Below the pieces are notes generated by a model. It was not told the DNA's origin. It saw only the letters and a program-made list of their open reading frames with translations, and made no database searches. A stretch of DNA of 64,000 nt from Glandiceps talaboti (lineage: Eukaryota; Hemichordata; Enteropneusta; Spengelidae), in contig NC_135551.1 in the NCBI RefSeq assembly GCF_964340395.1, positions 9,040,379 to 9,104,378 of the forward strand, read 5' to 3'. This document shows, piece by piece, positions 13,651 through 25,605 of the stretch. Made by a program: the position numbers and the translations under genes. Numbering within the stretch: position 1 is the stretch's first letter; each line of letters opens with the position of its first letter.

Positions 13651-14217
13651 TTTTCTCACCAAAATGGCAGGCAACACAGACTGTCGATTGCAGAAACAGC
13701 TAAGCATATCTAGCACCCATGAGAGGGGGGGGGGGTTGCCCAGTAGTTTCGTACGGGCGTGCAATCCTGTTGCTAAACCCCAGACTCTATAACACAATTT
13801 AGTTTAAAATTATACCCCCAAGTATAATTTTACCTCGTCGTCTAATATATCCCAATCTTAGTAAAGTAAATTACCCATGTACTGGTAGAAATGAACTGTG
13901 GTGCTTTGGTAGAAAGTATAGATGTTTATCAAACGAATGAAATATAATGAAATACGAATATTGTTTATATAATTATCATCACTACACTACATTACACATA
14001 CATATACATAGGCGACAAAGACATTAGTCAGATAATCCCATTTTATACTAATCTCTCCAAATCTTCACCCCTATGTTCGACCAACATTGCATACTCAGTA
14101 CAACAGGAAGTCCGTCTGACGTCATTTACATTAGACCCCCCCCCCTTCCGTACACATATACAATCGTCCTTATTGTATGGCGTCAAATCTCATGTCACTA
14201 AATTTATGAAATCTGTA
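13651..14217. other. No gene recognised
   Basis: Non-coding. It contains a G-run at 13726-13735 and a C-run at 14137-14145. Confidence 0.6.
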
Positions 14218-15565
14218 TTGCCATAAACCACTGCTTTAATATTTCAAACAATTCATTTGTTAGTCTGTACATGTGGTCAGGGGTTATAGATTACTATGTT
14301 TCTAATATAGAGAAAGGAAACACAATCGCTTGGTTTATGCTTCGATGACTTTTCGTCAATCAATGCTACCGAATCAGAATGTGTTTCGTTCTTTGCGAGA
14401 TACTTGAATGAACAGATGTAATGATTAGGTAAAAAGTCTGTTTTGTCGTACAATGAAACAATTGGATGGGTGTTCTGGTTCAATTTTGTAAAATCTGACA
14501 TCTTTTGCTTCAACAATGGGCTGAAATGTCATTCTTTCACAAAACATTATTCTTTTTGCATCATTTTTATAAGAATATATGTCATAACTCAATCTTCCTC
14601 ATGTTTTCAATTGCTTACCTCCACCGACAGCAGTTGGATGGAGTGTTTTGTTTTGCAAATTTGATTAGAAGTAAGTCTTGTGTTTGTTTGTTTGTTTGTT
14701 TATTTGTTTGTTTGTCTGTGTTTGTTTGTCAAGAGATGTCAACAAGCTGTGGACGGATTTAGATGAGATTTCTAGAAAGGACTTTCTATTTGAGGCAAGG
14801 ATAAAACGATTAGATTTCGGTAGGTATACGTGATTTCCATGGCAACCGAGTGGCATCTAAAATGCGATTTTTCTATTACCTCAGAAAGTTATGCATGGAT
14901 ATTAGCAGAATCTATTGGAAAGATTGTCTACAGGATATCGATCAATATAATATGAGATTTTGGTGGCGATCTGAGGTGTGGGTCATGATGGTTGAATTGT
15001 TAGTATGACCTGCTTGACATCTGCAGGTTTGAGCCTTGTCGATGTTGATTATTTGTGAATGGCTAACGTTTTTGGGAAGGATTTGAGCCAAGATTGTGCA
15101 CCAGTCAAGCAAACTGTATTATTTTGGCACCTGGTAGGATATAGGTTATGTTGTGAATATTTTATGTCGTATTAGCATATAGTTGCAACATGGATTGTAT
15201 ACACCATTATTCTGCTATAAGAACTGTGCCTGGGGTAATACTGATTACTCGTAAAGCGATCTGAGCATTGTGGGATAAAGCACTGTATGGAAACCGGTAT
15301 TATATTGATGCTATTGTTGATTACCATAATAACTCAAATAAGTGTAATTGACAAAGTGTCTAATTAGTGTAAAAATTACTTTGGAGGTGTCCAGGAGTCT
15401 ATCTTTAAGTTATTAAATATAGAAAATGCATATATATTATCATGCTCAGATTTTTGTTGCCATGGTAACCAAAACAAAACAAGGTTCAGGTGTGCTTGTA
15501 TGAGGTTACGTTTTCACCTTTCAGCATCAGTGGAGGTGCATGTATGTCCTATCTAGGTTCTTCTC
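14218..15565 (+). repeat. Older tandem duplication, copy 1 (copy 2 at 15717-16540)
   Basis: Two stretches match copy 2 in the same order: 14218-14540 resembles 15717-16045, and 15430-15560 resembles 16400-16530. Copy 1 is longer because of extra sequence that includes a TTTG-rich tract at 14676-14740. The shared distal part includes the exact motif GTTGCCATGGTAAC (15456-15469 here, 16430-16443 in copy 2), which fits the RFX X-box consensus. Divergence is substantial, so the duplication is old. No intact frame spans it. Confidence 0.7.
14672..14900 (+). repeat. TTTG-rich tract leading into a dispersed-repeat end
   Basis: A (TTTG)n/(TCTG) run is followed by AAGAGATGTCAACAAGCTGTGGACGG and related sequence. 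This arrangement, a short tetranucleotide run followed by a unique arm, is also seen near 47521 and on the minus strand near 55970. It is probably an end of a dispersed non-autonomous repeat. The family is not identified. Confidence 0.45.
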
Positions 15566-15716
15566 GTTCCAGACGTTCTAGCAGAAACACTCGCCGAGTC
15601 CTGTATTTATTGATAAGTGCTTGTAGGTATATTCACACATCTGAACACGCAATATACATTCTTCTTTGTTGTATGATATCGGAACTTCGTGTCATTCAAA
15701 TAAAGACAATCTATAT

Positions 15717-16540
15717 TGCTTTAAATGACTGCTTTAATAGTTCAAACAGTTCATTTGTTATTCTGTGGTTGGGGAATATAGATAGTATGTTTCTAGTATA
15801 GGAAGTACACATAATTTATTGATTTATGATGCGATGACTTTTTTTTACGATAAATGCTACTGAGTCCCAGACATTATATGTTTGATTTCGGTGTGAGACC
15901 CTTGAGTGAACTAGAGCTATGATTTATAGAGAGATGAAAAGTGTGTTTTGTCGTCAAGTGTTCCATCTTATTAATTGATGCTCTGTTTGAATTTCGTAGA
16001 TTTTGGAACATCTGATCTTTTGCTTCAAGAACCCCAGTAGAAATCTCATATGGATAATTCAATTAGGGAACACGGTGTCATTAGACCGAATTGAACGTTG
16101 TTTCGTTTGTATATACGAATCACTTGTCCTCTTACCATGCGATTATGACGTTTCTATCGTGCAATCAGGGTTGCTGTGGAAACAGAGATTGAATATATCC
16201 ATATGCGCTAAACAAGATGGTAACTGAAAAGATTGCTTACGAAAACAATGTATTGGCATAAAAGACGGGGACCTATAACATCTTTGTAATTCTATCGATG
16301 GTGGAATGAGTGCCTTGTAATCTTACATGTCAAGCCTACAAGACTGTATTGTATGAAAAAATACCGACGCATTAGTCCATCTTACTCAAAGTAGTAAATG
16401 CAAGTATAATATGGTGCTCACATTATGTTGTTGCCATGGTAACCAAAATATAAGTGTGTTAAACCCTGCTTGTCTGAGATTATGTTTTCACCCTTCAGCT
16501 ATATACATGAGGTATATGTATGTCTTCTAACTTCTATCAA
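15717..16540 (+). repeat. Older tandem duplication, copy 2
   Basis: Diverged second copy of 14218-15565 in the same orientation. It lacks the TTTG-rich insertion and carries the second exact X-box-like motif at 16430-16443. Confidence 0.7.
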
Positions 16541-16610
16541 CTTCCCTCCAGTTCCACTTTTACAGGGGTTCTATAGAAAAAAAACTCTAAGAGGTATGTA
16601 ATGTATATTA

Positions 16611-17034
16611 CAGTGGTTTGCCAAATAGTATGAACACTTTGCTGGGGACACATTCGTTTTTTTATGAGTGAGGCAACACAGTGTTTTTTTAATGAGCGAC
16701 GCAACATTAGAACTTGATTAGAAGTAATTCGATATGAGATCCTTATCAAAACTGACCAATCATCCCACTGAGTGACACAATAGTAGCACACACACAGTCA
16801 GGTACTAAGATATACACAGATGTAGATGTTGAGAAAAGTTTTGGGGCTACATCAAACTTTTAGTTGCTTTGTGTATGTCTTAGTAACTAATTATGTGTGT
16901 GCTGACTCAGTGGGGATAACATGACTGGTCATCTTTAATAATATCTTATGTTCAATTACTTCTAATGTTGTCTCGTTCATAAAAAATATTGATGCGTTCC
17001 CAGCAAAGTTATCATACCCTTTGGCAAATCGTTG
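16611..17034. mobile_element. Snap-back MITE of Tc1/mariner type (424 bp, TA target site)
   Basis: The element begins CAGTGGTTTGCCAAA and ends with the near-reverse complement TTTGGCAAATCGTTG. It is flanked by TA at 16609-16610 and 17035-17036. Almost its whole length folds on itself: the left half down to GGGGCTACATCAAAC and the right half are imperfect reverse complements. There is no transposase. A TA target duplication with CAGTGG-type ends fits a non-autonomous Tc1/mariner derivative mobilised in trans. Arm divergence suggests that it is not recent. Confidence 0.8.
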
Positions 17035-17160
17035 TAATTTGATAAGCACTTAAAATCACATATATTCATCACCTAAACAAATACATGTGTATTTTTGTTC
17101 TCTTCACTATACAGCAATACCGTCATTGGATCATTTATACATTAACTTATATCTTATAAA

Positions 17161-17493
17161 TGTCAACCAAATCTCTATTTTACGGGAGCAGTGTAACAAA
17201 ATATTTCCAGTGATTCATATTTCGACAGCCCTATTCACAAAAGATTTCCCACATATATTGTAAATAGAATGGTGGTGTATACTTTATTGTTTCGACACGT
17301 GTTTTCTAGTTCTCAGTTAATACAATTCGGCTGCTTTTAACCACTAATGCATTATATGTTGAAACAAAGACGTGGGATTTTAGATCGTGATGTTAAAATA
17401 CTAGCATTATATGATTCTATTCACATGGAACGAGTTGGGTATATGGATTGAAATGCCAGTCGGTTCAGAAAGAATTGTAGCCATGACAACATA
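17161..17493 (+). repeat. Duplicated block, copy 2
   Basis: Second copy of 13308-13650. A near-identical stretch around ATCATTTATACATTAACTTA lies on both sides (17136 and 17537 regions), so this copy sits between direct repeats. Confidence 0.85.
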
Positions 17494-18519
17494 CTTTTTG
17501 TATACCATATACTATACCATGCTATACCATAATTGAATCATTTATACATTAACTTATATGATCTCAGCATTATACCTATATTTCTTTTTAAATGTGAAAT
17601 CATTCTACACACGAAACGAGAGAATTCGCCAGAAAACTGTACATGGCATATCCATTTATCAAAGCTGATGATTTGGCAAGTTTTAGGTTGTTGTCTTTGC
17701 TTGCGAGGTAAACGCATTTCAAGCTGAACACATATAGCATGGTTGTAATGGAGGAGAGTTTTGTTTACGTCAATTCAGTTAGACGGCACTAGATAACCAG
17801 CCCGATTGTGCTTAGCAGTAGGAGACAATGGACACTCAGTTAACGGGACACAAAACTAAAACTACTACCATTGCAGGAGTTATTTAGAAACGCCTGAGAT
17901 CGGAACGTTGTTTTATCAGTGGTGGACAATGAAAACTGGCTTTGGAGGTGCCTAGAAGAGTATACTCCTTATCACTAGGAACTGACAAAACATCGATACA
18001 AAAACAACACCGGGTCTGTCTGATGTAGGTTGACGCGACTCTCTGATCAGTTTGTTTATGTCTATAAAAGTTGCAACATAAAATTCAAGTGAACGCTTAT
18101 AGATTATTTTTGAATTTGTCGCTAAAAGTCGCATTCGATCATTAGTAGGTTTATGCAATATTTTAAATCTGCATTCAGTACATGTATTCTTTGACAAGTT
18201 ATACTAGTACAATAAGTGCACTGGAGATCATGTTATTACATGAAACTTGGCTCATTCTTCTGATTGCAACGAGCAAGCAAATTTTCTCTCAGCTATGCAT
18301 GGCCACAACACGCAGCAAGATATTAAACTCACACAGTACACTCGCAATATTCCAGTCTGCACTGAATAACATCAGAAAACATGGGGCTTCCTTCCAGACA
18401 AATATTTATTCATTACTTTCAACATCGCTTAAAAATTAGTTTTTAACACTAAATAAATAAATACGTCAGCGTCTTTCGTGAACTAGAGGGTTCATGTACA
18501 CATCTTAAATTACAAGGTA

Positions 18520-18926
18520 ATTGGTATTTCTGCAAACTCAATCGTATCATGAGCAGTGATGGTTGTGATAGCCTCATATACAGCCACTGCGACACTGTCA
18601 TTTATAATGGGGTGGTAGAAATCTTGCAATAAAATTGTTTTCAATTTGTTAAAAGCCTCCTCAATAGGATTGAGTTCTGGGGAGTACCTCGGTAAAAATG
18701 CAAGTTCAATCCCAATGTCCTCAAGCCAAATTGGTCAAAAGTAGTTCACCTTCATAACGTGTATAGGTGCATTGTCAACTACAACTGTGTCGCCAGGTAC
18801 TAGGGCTGGTTGTCCGTCAACAGTATAAGCTTCAGCGCCCTCAACAAAATATCTTAGATATTCATTAGTGTTATCTGGACCTCGAATAACATCACTGTAC
18901 TTCATGCCGTCAAATCCTATTGTCAC
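18520..18926 (-). pseudogene. Transposase catalytic domain (DDE_3, IS630/Tc1 superfamily), broken
   Basis: Reading leftwards from 18926, the frame shows GDTVVVDNAPIHVM, containing the second catalytic Asp. After a frame break near 18737 it continues WLEDIGIELAFLPRYSPELN and PIEEAFNKLK, containing the third catalytic acidic residue (Glu). These motifs are diagnostic of the DDE_3 domain of Tc1/IS630 transposases. The first catalytic Asp and the N-terminal DNA-binding part are not found upstream on this strand; the DNA-binding part appears on the other strand at 19005-19235. It lies between the long inverted repeats of its element. It is inactive as it stands. Confidence 0.85.
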
Positions 18927-19004
18927 GTACTTGCCCAGTTCTACACAGTTATACGGGAAAAAAAGTGAAGACTATCGTCAACAAATAGTTACAAAATTGG
19001 AAGT

Positions 19005-19235
19005 TTGTGGATACAACTGGAATGTGTCCACTACTTAGGTTTTTCAAAAGTAGCGGAGAGAATGTCTGTCCGCGACACTATAGTAAAGAATGTGTGGATA
19101 AAATTTTGTGAAATTGGTGAAATGAGCCGTTGTTGTCATGGCGGTCCGCCTCCAGGGATTTTAAATCAGCCAGACATCGTTTGTGTGGAAGGTTTGAAAA
19201 GGGAAAGGTCCTCTATAAAACTGAGAAATCCATGA
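19005..19235 (+). pseudogene. Transposase N-terminal helix-turn-helix fragment, inverted relative to the catalytic part
   Basis: The plus frame gives a YLGFSKVAERMSVRDTIVKN stretch, followed later by GGPPPGILNQPD and LKRERSSIKLR. This pattern (helix-turn-helix, then a Gly/Pro linker, then a second helix-turn-helix) is usual at the start of Tc1/IS630-type transposases. Its orientation is opposite to the catalytic fragment 80 bp away, so an internal inversion or a fusion of two copies is likely. Assignment is by pattern rather than by a search. Confidence 0.55.
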
Positions 19236-19331
19236 TGAACTTGTATATGTATTTTGTTGTATTGTCTTTTTGTGGGATCATGGTTGTTGGCGCTCCACCC
19301 AACCCCCTACCCCCCATAAAAAACAACCCAA

Positions 19332-19394
19332 AACCAAAACAAAACAAAACAAACAAACAAACAAACAACAGCAACAACAACAACAACAACAACA

Positions 19395-19429
<35 letters not shown>

Positions 19430-19440
19430 AACAACAAACC
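19332..19440 (+). repeat. CAAA/CAA/CGA simple repeats
   Basis: A run of AAAC, then CAA, then CGA triplets. It gives the Q-, R-, D- and S-rich frames on both strands, which I do not regard as genes. Confidence 0.95.
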
Positions 19441-19726
19441 AAACAACTGAACTTAATCAATACACTGAAACTTCATAATTTTATGACCAGACAGACCACA
19501 GACTTTGGCGAGCGACTAACTTTCATAGCTATAGACAAACTGATACGAGAGTCGAGTGAACCTACATCAGAGGGGCCCGCTCTTGTTTTGTATCGATGTT
19601 TGTCAGTTTGACAGTGATAACAAGTAGACAATTTTCGGCACTTTCAAAGGCATTTTTCATTGTCCACCACTGATAAAACGATGTTCTGATCACAGGCGTT
19701 TCTAAATAATTCCTGCAATGGTAGTA

Positions 19727-22179
19727 TTGTTGTGATATGTTAATATAAGCTACTGAATGGATGTAACTTGTTTACTTGTACTCACAGTAGGGTAGCAGCT
19801 ATGATGACTTCTTTGAGGGTGAATTGTTCATTTTCGGGGACTTTAAGTGTTCACACTATTTCGATTACAGGGTTATTATATCTGCACAAGGACGGCACGA
19901 CTATCACCCCCATTTGTTATCACAACAGCGTTAGTTTGCCTCTATCTTAAAGTTGTCTCCCTGGTTTCTGCAATAGTATCCACCTCTATTTGGCGGGTAT
20001 ATGACATTTTTTAACAGAGCTGTTCAACTTCAAGTGAAAATAATTGCACGACATGCATGCAAATGATACATGTATCACTTGATGCCTGGATACAACCTTT
20101 AAACTAAAAAGTATATACTGTGTGAATAAATATGTTTAGTGTACCAAGGATCTACACTTGACGAATTGAAAACAAATATTATGATTACACACACAGTCAT
20201 GAACATTAAATAAATGTATATGAAGACAATTTATCCTAACATAAATTCAGCCACTTCACTGGTCTGTAAGATACGGAAGCTGTTCATGTATTTATCAAGC
20301 AGAGCAATGTTCAATAGATTCCAACCAGTTTTTGATAAAAAGAAGGTCGTTGAGGGCGGGATGATACGACGTATATTGCAGCCTACCGCTTGATCTCTCA
20401 TATTTAGCCCTAATTTACATATATCAGCAACAATATCAATCAACCAATAAACCTTAAAGAGGGTAGCCCAGTTGCCCGAAGTCACTCTTATCCAGGGCCC
20501 TTCGAATAAAATAGTACAATGACAAGACTTGGCTAAATAATGTATAAATAATAGTATGTGCAATGAATATAAAGTGTAGAATTGGCTCTGTGTCGTTTTG
20601 ACCTATTTCAGACATTTTCATGGTGACCTTGAAGGTTTTGTCTTTAAACTGACCTTGGTTTGAAGTTTTCTTGATCAAAGTAATAGAACTAGTTGAACAC
20701 ATACAATGTTACAACGTTTGACTACAGTTTTAGCCTCGGACATATCTTATCATCCCATGCACAAGCCAAGTTAAACGATGCAAATAAATATAGAATTTAT
20801 ATCCGGGTCGTTCTACGACGGTCACGACAACTGGTTCTGCTGTGTTCGAAATATGAGTCAAAACATTCAAAATTGCCCGATATTTCTTTGATATCACAGG
20901 CTCTGGTATAATTATGTTATTCTCCAATATTTTCTTCATTCAACCGTGAGATACTCGTCACCTGAGTGTTTTGTCATTACTCGTCTAGCGACTCTTAGTG
21001 ACAAGGCCCCTTAGGTCAGCCGTATTTTTCCTTGGCTGCACGAAGAAAAATATTGGGGAATGATATCAATTACCTACAGTAACATGTAAGGTTTACTACC
21101 AAGAGTCAAGCCGTTAATAATATTTCCACATTTAGAATAAGGCCAAATAAAAAAAGTTGTTTGGTTCCGGTTACCCGACCCCACCTACTTTTTTTACGTA
21201 TTCGAGAAAAAATAATAATAAAATCGCAAAAATTGAGAAGTCTCGCAAGAAATAGTGAGTGAGGAAACTGATGACATCACCTGAAAAAAAGACAATATAA
21301 AACTATTCGACCGTTTTGCACAGATCCACAGTAGGAGGGGAAGTTTCTAGGCTATTTTTGACGTTGTTGTTCTTGAAAATCACTGTTCAAGACCTCAATG
21401 AGTGTGTAGACAAGCATGTACACCCGGCCGCGCAAGTTAAACGTCGAATCGTGACAGCTAACACATATGTTACAATGCAATGTGGTAAAGAGCGTGAAGT
21501 GGGTAAAGTCGGTAGTTCTGACCCTTGAACAGAAGAACGTCGAAAGAGAATGACGGTGGTTTCCGAACAGAAAGTTGCGTGAATTGGTTGCTGCAGCTCG
21601 TTCTATGTTATGTTCTTTATGATGTACAATCAAACGACCCCGTCTCTTTTTCGCAATGACTTTACATTGTATCAAAAACATGTGAAACTGTCGCGGGGGC
21701 CGATAGATTCACACAGCAGCTAGAAGCTTTTGAAGCATGTGTCGCGGTTTGTGTTTAATGTGTGTTAATCGCACAATAGATCGACGGTCACAGGTACTTT
21801 TATCAAGGTTTAGTACGGTGAGATCTAATATCAACATGTTATTGTCGGCCATTCCCCATGTGCATTGTTTTAACACTATTAATTGCATTATCTGTTAATT
21901 GATTTATCCATTTCATGCAGTCATGTAATTAGCAATTCATATCAGTAAAAAGTGTATATAAGGTCTAACTTGTGTCACAATCTTTCATTCATCTATAGAT
22001 CTGACTTAGTACCATACTAGTCGTCTCTAGCTGTGATTCCATTGTATTATTTGCACCTTACCCAAACCGTTGTGAGCTTTCCAGAGATATCAACACACTG
22101 TTCTCGAGATTCTAGTAAATTCATACAATTCAAAATTTCATAATCTACATTCGAAATTTCAGTCTACTTTGCTATCATA
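19727..22179. other. No intact gene recognised; dispersed-repeat remnants
   Basis: Contains short frames with no recognisable domain. A stretch near 20400-20450 (TTTAGCCCTAATTTACATAT) resembles one near 53615, suggesting a shared dispersed repeat. A TATATAAG motif at about 21954, before the Mutator-like frame at 22180, could be that element's promoter. Confidence 0.5.
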
Positions 22180-24567
22180 ATGGCAAGTTCATGTAACTTC
22201 TCCTGTCTTATTGTAGGTGAGACTCAATGGTAAAGTACATTCACAACCATGTATCCTGTATTGATGGTTTTAGTCCAGTTGTCTTGTCTTTCCCAGGGAA
22301 ACGAGTGGAGCAGATATTTGAGTATGTCGCTGACATAGTGCACCAATTTAACCTAATTATTTTTCATGCAGGCATTAATAACTATGGTGAAAGTCCTAGT
22401 GCAGTTGCTGAAAAGGTGAAGCGTTTTTTATGACCAGGTGAAATCTGTTTCACCCAACACCCATGTTGCTCTCTCTTCTGTTCTGTATAGGGATAGTAGT
22501 GTTTTTGTTGATTTTCCACCTGGATTCATAGATGATGTGAATTACAACTTTGTTTTGCCACTAAATATTCTTTTCAGGAATCTGGGGGAAAATGTAGCAG
22601 ATGTCACTTACATTGATTCTATTTATCATTTCAGTACGGAGTTGGATGCTGGAAGACGGCTCTTGGCAATAGATGGTCTCCGTCTTAATCGCTATGGTGC
22701 TGCATTTTTAGCTTCATTTTTGTAATGTAGCACGTAAATTGAAGATAACTTTAACAAATGATGTTGTTTTATTACCAAGAAAAGCTGAAAGAAGGGATGA
22801 AATTAATGATAATGTTGTAGTTTCAGAAGCAGAGCAAGATAATGATTGTCATTTATTTTGCAGACAGGCAAATGAAGAACCAATCTGATTAAAATCCGAT
22901 GTAGATGTCGGCTAATCGTGCATTGCTATCTTACCATCGTTATTTAGCTTGAATTGACCTTCGTAGTAGATGTTTACGTTTTTAGCCTGATCGCCTCCTC
23001 TACCGTAGAGGAGGCGATCAGGCTAAAAACGTAAACATCTACTACGAAGGTCAATTCAAGCTAAATAACGATGGTAAGATAGCAATGCACGATTAGCCGA
23101 CATCTACATCGGATTTTAAACAGATTGATGAAGAACATACCAGTGAACAATATGTTGCTACTCAGAAAAATAAGAGATTACCAAACAAAAATGATGCTTT
23201 GATAAGTTCTGTTGTGGACACTCGTCTTGGTAGTACTTCCAGGAAATCTAAGGACAAAGTAAACATAGCTAATCATCATGTCTCTTTTTCCAAACAAGTA
23301 GGTGGTAGCAATGGTATTTTATTGGGATCGACATTTTCAACTTATCCTGAATTTCAGATTTGTTATAAGTGGTGCAAAGATAACTACCATCCAATGAAAG
23401 TGTCAGCAAGTCATCGTAACAAAGGAACCTCTAACCCTGAACACTTTCCTTTCAGTGACATCACATTTACATGCAAACACTATGGCAAACCAATAATCAA
23501 AGCTACGGCTTGTTTTTGATGATTCTAAACACTATAAAATAACAGTTCTAAATGTCAAACATAATCACCCCATTAATCCACAGGCAATTGGTTGGTATCA
23601 TGAAAACAGGAAGCTCGATGAAGAAGATACCAAAAGAGTTGAAGAATTGCTTAAACTAAATGTCAATATGAGAAATATAAAAAATTTTGTTTCAGAACAA
23701 ACTAGCAAAGTTGTCCTTTCTAAGGACATTCATAACATTAAACAGAGAATGGCTGAAACTGTTGCAGGTGGAAGAAGTGAAGGACAAAAAATTGTTGACA
23801 GACTGATCAAGCTCCAAGAAGAAGATGCAAATGCCACTACTATTGTTGAAATGTCAAATATTAATGAACTAGAAATTCTATTTTTTCAAACTAGTGAAAT
23901 GAAGGTGTGTTTAATCGTTACCCAGAAGTTCTTTTCATAGATGGTACATATAAGGTAAATGTTGAAGGCTATCCCCTGTATCCATTTCTTGTTGAAGATG
24001 GGCAAGGTAAAGGTAAAGCTGTTCTCTATGCATTTGTTAAAAATGAAAAGAAAGACATCATCCATACATTGTTTGAGCATATCAGTTCCAAGAATGATCT
24101 CAGTAAAGTAAAGATAGTCTTTCTAGACAAAGATTTCACTGAAATATCAGCTGTGCTGTTGTATTGCTGTGCACATTTCATGTGATGAAATATCTCAAGA
24201 AAAAGGTGAGCGACTTTGAAATTAAAAAACAATCAAAGTCAGTCATAATGAAGACAATTGTTGCTATGGTATACGCTAATTCACCAAAGATATATTTAGA
24301 AAAATACAGTGGACTACTAACATTATGCTCTTTCTCTTCATATTTTCCAGATAACTGGGATAATTGCAAAGAAATGTGGGAAATGTGGGTTCGTTACTAC
24401 AGAAAGACACTACCAACTCTAGGTAACAACACCAACAACAGGATAGAATCTCACAACCAGAAGCTGAAACTCTACCTTGGGAGGTCATATCATCTCAATG
24501 GTTCACTTGATAGATTGATAATTTTTTGTAAGCACAGTACCCATAATTCTGACTACACATCATCATC

Positions 24568-24583
<16 letters not shown>
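22180..24583 (+). pseudogene. Mutator-like transposase with an N-terminal SGNH-hydrolase-like domain, multiply frameshifted
   Basis: From ATG at 22180 the frame starts MASSCNFSCLIVG and then breaks at an apparent 2-bp duplication (GAGA, about 22216) where a GDSM motif would be read. Further on are HAGINN (SGNH block III) and DGLRLNRYG, where block V normally has Asp-x-x-His; the His is Arg here. The frame continues, after shifts at a T-run near 22430 and near 22720, into a FAR1-like zinc region (CKH near 23490, NHP near 23570). A Mutator-type DDE catalytic region follows, with LFIDGTYKVN, VFLDKDFTEI and NNRIESHNQKLK. More shifts occur near 23505, 23905 and 24165, and a MITE interrupts it at 22881. 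The catalytic part resembles the ZSWIM1/ZSWIM3-like branch of animal Mutator relatives. I see no stop codon separating the two domains apart from frameshifts, so a fused protein is inferred. It is inactive now. Confidence 0.8.
22881..23127. mobile_element. Perfect palindromic (foldback) MITE with 9-bp target duplication
   Basis: 22889-23003 and 23005-23119 are exact reverse complements (115 bp) around a single central C at 23004. The arms extend seven more bases on each side with one mismatch, to CAATCTG at 22881 and its complement ending 23127. The direct repeat ATGAAGAAC flanks the insert (22872-22880 and 23128-23136). A 9-bp duplication is typical of Mutator-like elements. Joining the flanks with one copy of the target restores an open frame across the host transposase, which confirms insertion. 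Arm identity implies a very recent event or ongoing correction. Confidence 0.93.
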
Positions 24584-24719
<136 letters not shown>

Positions 24720-24729
24720 AGGAGCTCAA

Positions 24730-25340
24730 GTTACATAAAATTTCAACAAAGGGAATGTGAAAGTGAGCCACAGTTGTATAAATAACATGGCTTCCAACAT
24801 CAAAGCTCACAATACTATGATCCTTAAACGCGGAAATGAAGCTCCCATAGGGACATGCAACTGTCGTGATAAATCAACTTGCCCCTTGATGGGAAATGCC
24901 GATCAGATAATATCGTCTACAGGGCCCAGGTCAAAATAAACAGAGATACCAAATCATGCATTGGCTCAACAGAAAACAGCTTCAAAACGCGTTACGGCAA
25001 CCACAAGTGTTCTTTCGCCAATAACAAATATGGAAATTGTACTGAACTTTCAAAGTGTGTCTGGAAAATAAAGGAGTCGGGCCACCAGTATTCCATCAAC
25101 TGGGCTATCTTTGCCCATGCAGCCGCCTACTCTAATGCAACAAAAAGGTGCAACCTGTGTCTTACAGAGAAGATGTTTATCATCAGTGCAAATAAATCAG
25201 GACTCCTTAATAAACGATCAGAACTGATTTCAAAGTGCCGCCATGAAAACAAATACATTCTTTCATTCCACCATGTCAAACCTCAACGCGCATCACATCC
25301 GGGTACCAGTTCTTCTGCGAGTTCGAATTCTATCACTTGA
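24730..25340 (+). pseudogene. Penelope-like retroelement C-terminus: GIY-YIG endonuclease, 5'-truncated
   Basis: The frame shows a C-x-C...C-P-L linker (CNCRDKSTCPL) and then, after a 1-bp frame break near 24885, IVYRAQV followed by CIGSTENSFKTRYGNH. These correspond to the GIY and YIG strands and the catalytic Arg and conserved His of PLE endonucleases. CNLCLTEKMFI carries the catalytic Glu, and LLNKRSELISKCRH is the typical end. The reverse transcriptase part is absent; the preceding (CT)n tract marks the truncation. A hammerhead-like motif and (TA)n follow, as expected for the 3' end of such elements. It is not functional alone. Confidence 0.9.
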
Positions 25341-25357
25341 ATTTCAGTTAAAATTTA

Positions 25358-25401
25358 GTCGTCCGAAGATCGCATTCAAGCGTGAAACTCTGAGTAACGG
25401 C
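25358..25401 (+). ncRNA. Hammerhead-ribozyme-like motif at the Penelope-like element 3' end (mutated core)
   Basis: Stem I GTCGT (25358-25362) pairs with ACGGC (25397-25401). The core CCGAAGA replaces the consensus CUGANGA (the U is C). Stem II uses CGC/GCG, then GAAA (25384-25387), and a minimal stem III ACT/AGT with a 3-nt loop. The position before stem I is A, which is permitted at the cleavage site. Hammerhead motifs with short stem III are known in Penelope-like elements. The core change probably abolishes cleavage. Confidence 0.65.
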
Positions 25402-25426
25402 TCCGTACCATAACTTGTGTATTTTG

Positions 25427-25431
<5 letters not shown>

Positions 25432-25517
<86 letters not shown>
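25432..25517. repeat. (TA)n microsatellite
   Basis: About 43 TA units directly after the Penelope-like 3' end. Confidence 0.98.
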
Positions 25518-25519
<2 letters not shown>

Positions 25520-25605
25520 CTCGATGAGTATCAATCTGCTAAGACAGTGCACTATACCGCAGTGGCAGAGCGTAATAGTTTTGGTAGTACTGGAACTCTT
25601 TCTTG

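Larger units (their letters stand above)
17865..19724. mobile_element. IS630/Tc1-like DNA transposon with long terminal inverted repeats (1860 bp)
   Basis: The left end (from CTACCATTGCAGGAG) and right end are inverted repeats that can be aligned for more than 200 bp; both are flanked by TA (17863-17864 and 19725-19726). Shared landmarks are GAAACGCCTG, TTTTATCAGTGGTGGACAAT and CTGATGTAGGTTGAC-type blocks. The interior holds a DDE-type catalytic fragment on the minus strand (18520-18926), a helix-turn-helix-like fragment on the plus strand (19005-19235), and a triplet microsatellite. Family assignment rests on the TA target, the DNAPIH catalytic motif and the YSPELNPIE motif. Both frames are broken, so it is not autonomous now. 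A lone piece of the same end lies at 32066-32180. Confidence 0.85.

Noticed and set aside
19130-19611. Q-, R-, D- and S-rich proteins on both strands
   Set aside because: They are translations of CAA/CGA simple repeats. The same applies to 24553-24810, 25524-25897, 26527-26949, 51514-51972 and 55856-56074.
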